From: Apricaphanius iberus
Taxonomy: Eukaryota; Chordata; Actinopteri; Cyprinodontiformes; Aphaniidae
Direction of reading: 5' to 3'
DNA length: 64,000 bases
Assembly: GCA_028564705.1 (NCBI GenBank)
Contig: JAPXFQ010000899.1
Span: 4,650,001-4,714,000 of the forward strand
This document shows positions 58,261-64,000 of the stretch, piece after piece (positions within the stretch are counted from its first letter, which is position 1; every line of letters starts with the position of its first letter). The notes under the pieces are model-generated. The model saw only the letters and a program-made list of their open reading frames with translations. It was not told where the DNA came from and ran no database searches. Position numbers and translations under genes: made by a program.

Positions 58261-60239
58261 TGATATCTTAAAATGCTTTAAATTCCTACATTTATTCAAT
58301 TAAAACCCTTTTGAAGGAGGCTGAGAGCACCTGGAGAAGTCACCCACCTATGGCAAGGATAATACAGACACATACACCAGACAAAAAGCCATGCATACAG
58401 ACACATCTTAGCAAAAAATGTGTATCCATTTAATCTAATATGCATTTTTGGTCAGGAAGAGTTCCAGAAGACATTTTACAAACCCCGGGCACAAAGTCCC
58501 CAGCAACGATTTAGACCCGGAGCTTACTGTTGAGAAGCAAGGATGCTGATGTTTGCTTCAGCCTAAAAAAAACTATGAAAAATGTAGAAAAACAACCGGG
58601 TTTGGGAATCACCCCTGAATGACTCCATACAAGCTAATTAAAATCCCCCCACTGTGAGTTAGTAGTAATTTATCCTCTAATTAACCCCTGTAGTCTGAGA
58701 GTATGGTTAATTAAATATTAGAGAGATCGCCAAAGCATAATGAACAGATGTTCTGAGACATGTAAATCCTTAAAACTAAGACTTTAACAAAATCTGATGC
58801 ATGGAGCGAGTAGATCCATTATTCCCAACAACCCTTTACACAAATTGAAATGAACAAAAACACTGAGCCTCTTGGTTTTTCTGTGATCATCTCTCTGTTT
58901 AACCCTTTCAAAACTGAGACGGATGACAGTAGAAAAAGGTTTTTTTTCTTTACAAAATCACCAAAGAGACATTGTAAGATAAAGAAAATAAGTGTATGGT
59001 GTGTAAGAAAAATAAAATAAATTTCTGTTAAATTTTTCCAGACATATTCAGACAAGCAATACTGAAGCTTTTTTTTGGGGGGGGGTCTCCAAATAACCCT
59101 GAAAGCATACAGAAGAGGCTCAAAGTATTTGTATGTGAATCTTCTGGAAACAAAGTGAGGGGTAGCTCCACCTGAGCTATCAGATCATAACAGCTTAACC
59201 CTGCCAGAATGGGGATGGATAACTGATACTTTCCTACGCCTGTGTTTAGAGGAGGATTGCCTTTCATCTTCTGCTGGGACTCAGCCAGGAAAGTTTCTCA
59301 CTGTTGAGTTTTAAAGCTCCAAGCCATAAGCCCAAACATGTTTATTTGTTTTTACAATTGAAAAAGAGCTTTTTTCTCCATGGTGTATTTGTAACTCCTC
59401 TCTCTGTGATTAATTTTATGGGAATTTCCATGGCGTACACTCCCTACGAGTTATTGCGTGGGATTGGAGAAACGTGGTAGAATGTGATATTTTCTAAGGA
59501 ACTGCAGGCATCGTTTTACCAGGTTTTTCTTTCATCGCTACCCTGATGACGAAGAAACATTTGGATGAAACATCCAAACTGCATCTTCATCAGACTTTGG
59601 AACATCAGATGTAATAATATTAAAATAAAAAAATCTGAAAGCTAATTTTAAGATTAAATCGTACATATGCACAAACTATTTTATTACACCTTGCTAGTAC
59701 CGGGTGAGACAGGTGAATTATGGGAGAATTTTTCCCATTTTTCCCTCTCTCTGTGACTTGAATTTTGTCAGTACAAACAGTTCCACTCTTCTGTAAGCTC
59801 ATGTTTCACTTCTACTGACAATGTTTTTATGGACACCAACTTGATGAAATTACAGACAAATACTAGCATGTTCACTGTCTGTTTTGATTTTTTTAATTTG
59901 CAAATCTCCGTGCAGTTACTATAAATGGTGTGCAGATCAAAAAGGCTACTAAAAACAATATCCAACTCTAGAAACGTATTACCTTATTTTGAATGTTGTA
60001 ACATTTATTTTCTGGTCTTTCAGCTGCTCTCCCCCACACCAACAGCTGTCTGCACAACAGGTCACATGAAATAGACAATGAGGTAACATAATTGTGAAGG
60101 GTGAAAACAAAACAGTTCCTGAAAAAAAAAAAAAATTTGTTAGATTAATGATAGATAAATAACAGTGAAAGAGAATAGTGACAACTGTTGGCTGGATATA
60201 CAAGCAGTATGAATAATTTGGTGAAAGACTTCAGAGTTT
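58261..60239. other. intergenic, no gene recognised
   Basis: No recognised exon, RNA gene or repeat family. Contains GATGACGAAGAAACATTTGG then ATGAAACATCCAAACTGC near 59550, an untested repeat-like piece. Confidence 0.4.
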
Positions 60240-60520
60240 AGAGTTTACTGACCCCTGGGGAAATTGGTCCTCAGTTTGAGTCTAGACAGGAGCACACCGA
60301 CACATTGAGAGAAAGAGGTTCTTGTTGTGCTATACTAGTGAGGACCTTGACTTCAATTCATTTCAGTGACTATCTTATGCCTAACCCAGACACTTTTCCT
60401 AACTCTAACCTTAAATAAAAATTACTTCACACCATACTTCTAAAACTAGCCAGTAGAGCTCAGTAATATTGTCAGAAAGTGAGGACCAGGCATTGTGAAA
60501 TTCGTCCCCATTAAAAAGAG
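60240..60520. repeat. degraded repeat with TAACCC-like core
   Basis: CTAGTGAGGACCTTGACTTC, then TTATGCCTAACCCAGACAC and GTGAGGACCAGGCATTGTG. The 'GTGAGGACC' pair around a telomere-like TAACCC core is a common fish MITE-type repeat. Confidence 0.45.
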
Positions 60521-60624
60521 AGAGGTCTGAAATTTTCATCAGTGGTACACTTCAGCTATGAGAGATAATACAATAAAATTTTAAGAAATCACATTGTATG
60601 ATTGTTAGAGAATTCATTGTATAA

Positions 60625-61690
60625 TGGTACAGAAAATAAGTATTTGGCACCTACAAACAAGCAAGAATTCTGGCCCTCACAGACCTGTTACTACTTCTTT
60701 AAGAAAATATCTTATCCTTCACTTGTTACCGATTTTATTGGTTCCTGTTTGGACTCATTATCTGAATAAGAGACAACTGTCCACTCCTTCAAACAGTAAG
60801 CCCCCAACACCCACCATGACCAAGACCAAAGAGCTGTCTATGGACACCAGGAATAAGATTGCACACCTGCAAGAGCTCACCTTATGGAGTATGCATGATT
60901 TTGAGAACAGTGAGGGAACAGCCAGGAACTACACTGGGGGAACTGGTCAATGACCTGAAGAGAGCTGTGACAACAGTAGCAAAGGTTACCATTAGGAACA
61001 CAATATGTTGTCATGGCTTAAAATCCTGCAGCACTAGTGTTTGAGCCAGCACATGTTCATACCTGTCTAAAGTTTACCAGAGACTATCTGTATGATCTGG
61101 ATTGGCGGAATGCCATGTGGTCAGATAAGATCAAAATGGATCTCTGGTATAAACACCACTCAATGTGTTTGGAGGGGGAAGAACGCTGTGTTGCATTTCA
61201 AAAACACCATACCAACTCTGAAGCATGGGAGTAGAAACATTATGCATTGTGGTTGCATTTCTGCAAAGGGAACAGGAAGACTGGTCCGTATAACGTAAAG
61301 GATGAATAGACCCATGCATGGTGAAGTTGTGGGCAAAAACCTTCCATCAGTAAGAGCATTAAATTAATGAAACGTGGCTAGATCTTCCAGCATGCCAATG
61401 ATCCCAAACACACCACCCAGGCAACAAAAGTGGCTACATAAAAATAATTTCAAGGCTCTGGAGTTGCCTAGCCAGACTCCATACCTCAGTCCAATCAATA
61501 GAGTGACTTAAAAGTCTGGGTTGCTCACCGAGAGCTCCAAAAGATCACAGCTCTTTAGAAGATCTGCATGGAAGAATGGGCCAAAATACCAGCAGCGGTG
61601 TGTGAAAACCTGTTTAAGACCTTCAGGAAACGTTTGACCTCTGTAATTCACAACCAAGATTACATTATAAAGTATTTAGGTAAACATCAT
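60625..61690 (+). pseudogene. Tc1/mariner transposase pseudogene, copy 1
   Basis: Start region at 60819 reads [20 protein letters not shown], the HTH start of a Tc1 transposase. Later frames give [42 protein letters not shown] (region of the first catalytic Asp), [25 protein letters not shown]-like nucleotides at about 61398 (second Asp region) and [20 protein letters not shown] near the end. Stops and frameshifts separate these blocks. Confidence 0.85.
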
Positions 61691-61839
61691 TATAAATAAT
61701 AAAATTCTTGAAAATCAAAAAGTGTGATTTTCTGAATATTTTTTGTTTTTGTTTTTTACTTTCTGTCAATCACAGTTGAAATGTACCTATGTTGAAAACA
61801 GAACAATCGGTGCTTTTGACTGATAAGTCAAAATTTTAA

Positions 61840-62505
61840 ATATCTGACTGCAGCAGAAGGCAGGTTGTTTGTCAAAGCGGGTGGGGGGAGCACTACAATA
61901 ACGAGTGTCTGCAGGCAACAGTGAAACACGGTGGAGGTTCTTAGAAAATTTGGGGCTGCGTTTCTGCAAATGGAGCTCGATATTTGGTCAGGATTAATGG
62001 TGTACTCAATGGTTAGAAATACAGGCAGATACTCTCCATCATGCAATACCATTGAGGAGGCATTTGATTGGCTCCAAATGTATACTGCAGCAGGATAACG
62101 ACCCCAAACATACAGCCAAAGTCTTCGAGATCTATCTTCAGTGTAAATAAGAACGAGAAGTCCTGCAAAAGATATGGTACAGCCCCGACAAGGCACTGAT
62201 CTCAATATCGTCGAGTGTCTCTGGAATTACTTGAAGAGACAGAAGGATGTGAGGAAGCCTACATCCACAGGAGATCTGTGGTTAGTTCTTCGAGATGTTT
62301 GGAACAACTTACCAGCCAAGTTCCTTAAAAACTGTGTGCAAGTGTACCTAGACGAATTGATGCTGTGTTAAAGGCAACGGGTGTTCACACCAAATATTGA
62401 TTTTATTTAGATTTCTCTTTTAACTTCCATTTTTGAAAGCATTCTTTGTTTACAGCATTTTTCCACACCTACTCCTAAAACCTTTGCAAAGAGCTGTATA
62501 TAGTA
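61840..62505 (+). pseudogene. Tc1/mariner transposase pseudogene, copy 2 (different family)
   Basis: Only the catalytic and C-terminal parts remain: ATVKHGGGS, GCVSANGARYLVRINGV, nucleotides for QQDNDPKHTAKVF at about 62090, then in another frame GTDLNIVECLWNYLKRQKD, VRKPTSTGDLWLVLRDVWNN and LPAKFLKNC. The 3' end TTTGCAAAGAGCTGTATAT may be the terminal repeat. Sequence differs from copy 1, so it is a second family and not a tandem duplicate. Confidence 0.82.
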
Positions 62506-63420
62506 GAGAAAGTCCAAACATTTGTATCTAATTGTTATTTACACAATATATTTCAGTTTTATATTGTGTTACTGTCATAGTTGGTTTTCTGTTATGTTTC
62601 TCTACTGGGCTCAGTCAGCTACCATGTCACTCACCTCTTCTACCAGTTTCTACCCCTGAATATCTGATTTCATTGCCAGGTTTTCTGTTTGCCTCCTCAC
62701 AGGGTTCCAGCAGTTATTCTAAGTCAAGTTCAAACTGCATGACCAAGTATCCGTCACATGGATTTTGATTCCATCCTAACCCCTGGTCAGACTTAATATT
62801 ATTGTCACCATTTTAATCCTGAACCACTGCTTGTCCTCTTGATCCTCCCTGCCAGGCCTCACATTTCTCTGCCTTCCTGGTTTATAACCCTCACCTGACC
62901 TATGACGTACCGATCAGCTCTGTCTGTTCTCCACCTTCATCCCCATTGTGTAGTCCTTGTAAGTCCTTAAATGTGTTTCATCTCCTGTAGGACTTTGTCT
63001 GAGTTTTGAAGTTCTCCCTCCCTGAGTTGGTACCGGACTCCCTCAGCCCAAGCCCATCCAGCCTAACCTGATCTTCCACTTCCAGTAACCTTTTTTCTCA
63101 TTTTCTTCCTGCTGCGCCCTCTCTGTTCACCACTGCTAATTGCAGGCTGCAGTGCTCTTTTATAAGAGAGTAAGGAATTCCTGGGGTAAATAATTGTGTA
63201 TAAAGAACAATTCTGAGGATTACCTTCTGACCTTTTTCAAATTGTTAATCTGCTCTCTATTTCAGAGTCTGGCTGAGAACTGGAGAGACAATTGGAGTCT
63301 GTCAACTACAGACTTTCCTTAAATAAATGAGAAATATCTTTTGTTCTTTTTTGCCTGGTGTTCTGATCTGGTTCTTTTTAAATTCTGATTTCCTGACAGT
63401 TAGATGGGGACCATGACAAT
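62506..63420. repeat. pyrimidine-rich repeat, similar in style to 7801-8585 and 53200-53540
   Basis: Many CTTCC/TCTCC motifs, CCTGGTTTATAACCCTCACC and TTTTGCCTGGTGTTCTGATC near the right edge. Non-coding. Confidence 0.4.
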
Positions 63421-64000
63421 GTTTTAAGAGCAATGAGTTCACATAGACTTCTGGCTGCCAATGTTTTCATATATTCATAAGAGCAATATCCTACCCTGTC
63501 TCTAGTATGTAACTAAATAATTGTCCAGCCTTTCTCTCTGTTCCACCATGCAAGCCTGTGCTCCAAATGGGTTTGCTGCGGCCCCTTAGCCCCACGACGT
63601 GTAAGAGGATATCTTGACTCAGACTTCAGCAGGGAGCTCAGCAAGCAACTGGTTGCTGGCCTCAATGCTCTGGCAGTTAAACTGAGGAAAGAAAAAAGTG
63701 AGGCACAAATATGAAAATATCATCGAGGATCGGGAACTCGCTTCGGCTCCTGCATTCCCAATGTAAACACAGCACACTCTCAAAAACGCATACATACTCT
63801 CCTCAAACACTTCTGGCATCTGTTTGAGAGAAAGATCAGAGATCAACCACAGTGCTTGGCTCTTCCCCGCTTGCTGCCCTCATTCTGCAGAACAGCAGAG
63901 GTGAAATATCAACAGAATGTTGGTTTTGGAGACATTTTAATTGCACCAGAATAGTTTGTTCAAGCAAACCAACAAAAAGAGAAAGTTGCACTGGAACACT
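63421..64000. other. right edge, no gene recognised
   Basis: A minus-strand open frame of 75 codons at 63619-63846 shows no recognisable motif. GC is somewhat higher at 63540-63900. An exon of an unseen gene cannot be excluded. Confidence 0.35.

Noticed and set aside
60360..60420. TAACCC/TAACCT-like stretch as an interstitial telomere
   Set aside because: Only a few degenerate units inside a GTGAGGACC-type repeat.

Overview
This is a eukaryotic window, almost certainly from a ray-finned (teleost) fish. It has long AT-rich introns with GT-AG borders, vertebrate-type proteins, and a repeat load typical of teleosts: many decayed Tc1/mariner copies, a BEL/Pao LTR retrotransposon, RTE and jockey/L2-like LINEs, pogo and hAT-like remnants and MITEs. 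No bacterial operon, CRISPR array, tRNA or rRNA was seen. All database statements below come from memory of the families; nothing was searched.

Two host genes are supported, both on the + strand. (1) At 575-3355 lie the last four coding exons of hepacam (GlialCAM): the transmembrane exon and the cytoplasmic tail. The Ig-domain exons lie upstream of the window. (2) At 11786-27997 lies a complete pde9a gene (cGMP-specific phosphodiesterase 9A) with 18 coding exons. I place every exon by GT-AG borders and continuous phase; they encode about 518 residues with all expected metal ligands and the nucleotide-binding glutamine. Its introns carry a nested solo LTR inside a LINE, several Tc1 remnants, a pogo fragment and a hAT-like MITE.

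From 28.4 kb to the end I found no host gene. This part is a transposon graveyard. It holds a RecQ-helicase-like broken fragment (30.9 kb), a decayed jockey/L2-like LINE (32.2-34.8 kb, -), an internally deleted Tc1 (35.9-36.4 kb), a long decayed Tc1 (37.6-39.1 kb), and a complete BEL/Pao element with both LTRs and a 5-bp target duplication (40278-48291, -). Further right are a Tc1 on - (48.3-49.0 kb), a hAT-like 5' end (49.5-50.4 kb), a 1-kb inverted-repeat DNA element nested in an older repeat (53541-54543), a young 5'-truncated RTE LINE with an open reading frame (55394-56640, -), and two different Tc1 transposase pseudogenes in tandem (60.6-62.5 kb).

The two host genes have no obvious joint function: one is an astroglial adhesion protein and chloride-channel partner, the other a cGMP hydrolase. 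I found no convincing undescribed biological system. The most useful second-look items are the poly-A tract inside the BEL reading frame, the patchy divergence of the BEL LTRs, the solo LTR with a perfect CRE-containing hairpin, the NAGNAG acceptor and overlapping donors in pde9a, and the RecQ-like fragment.
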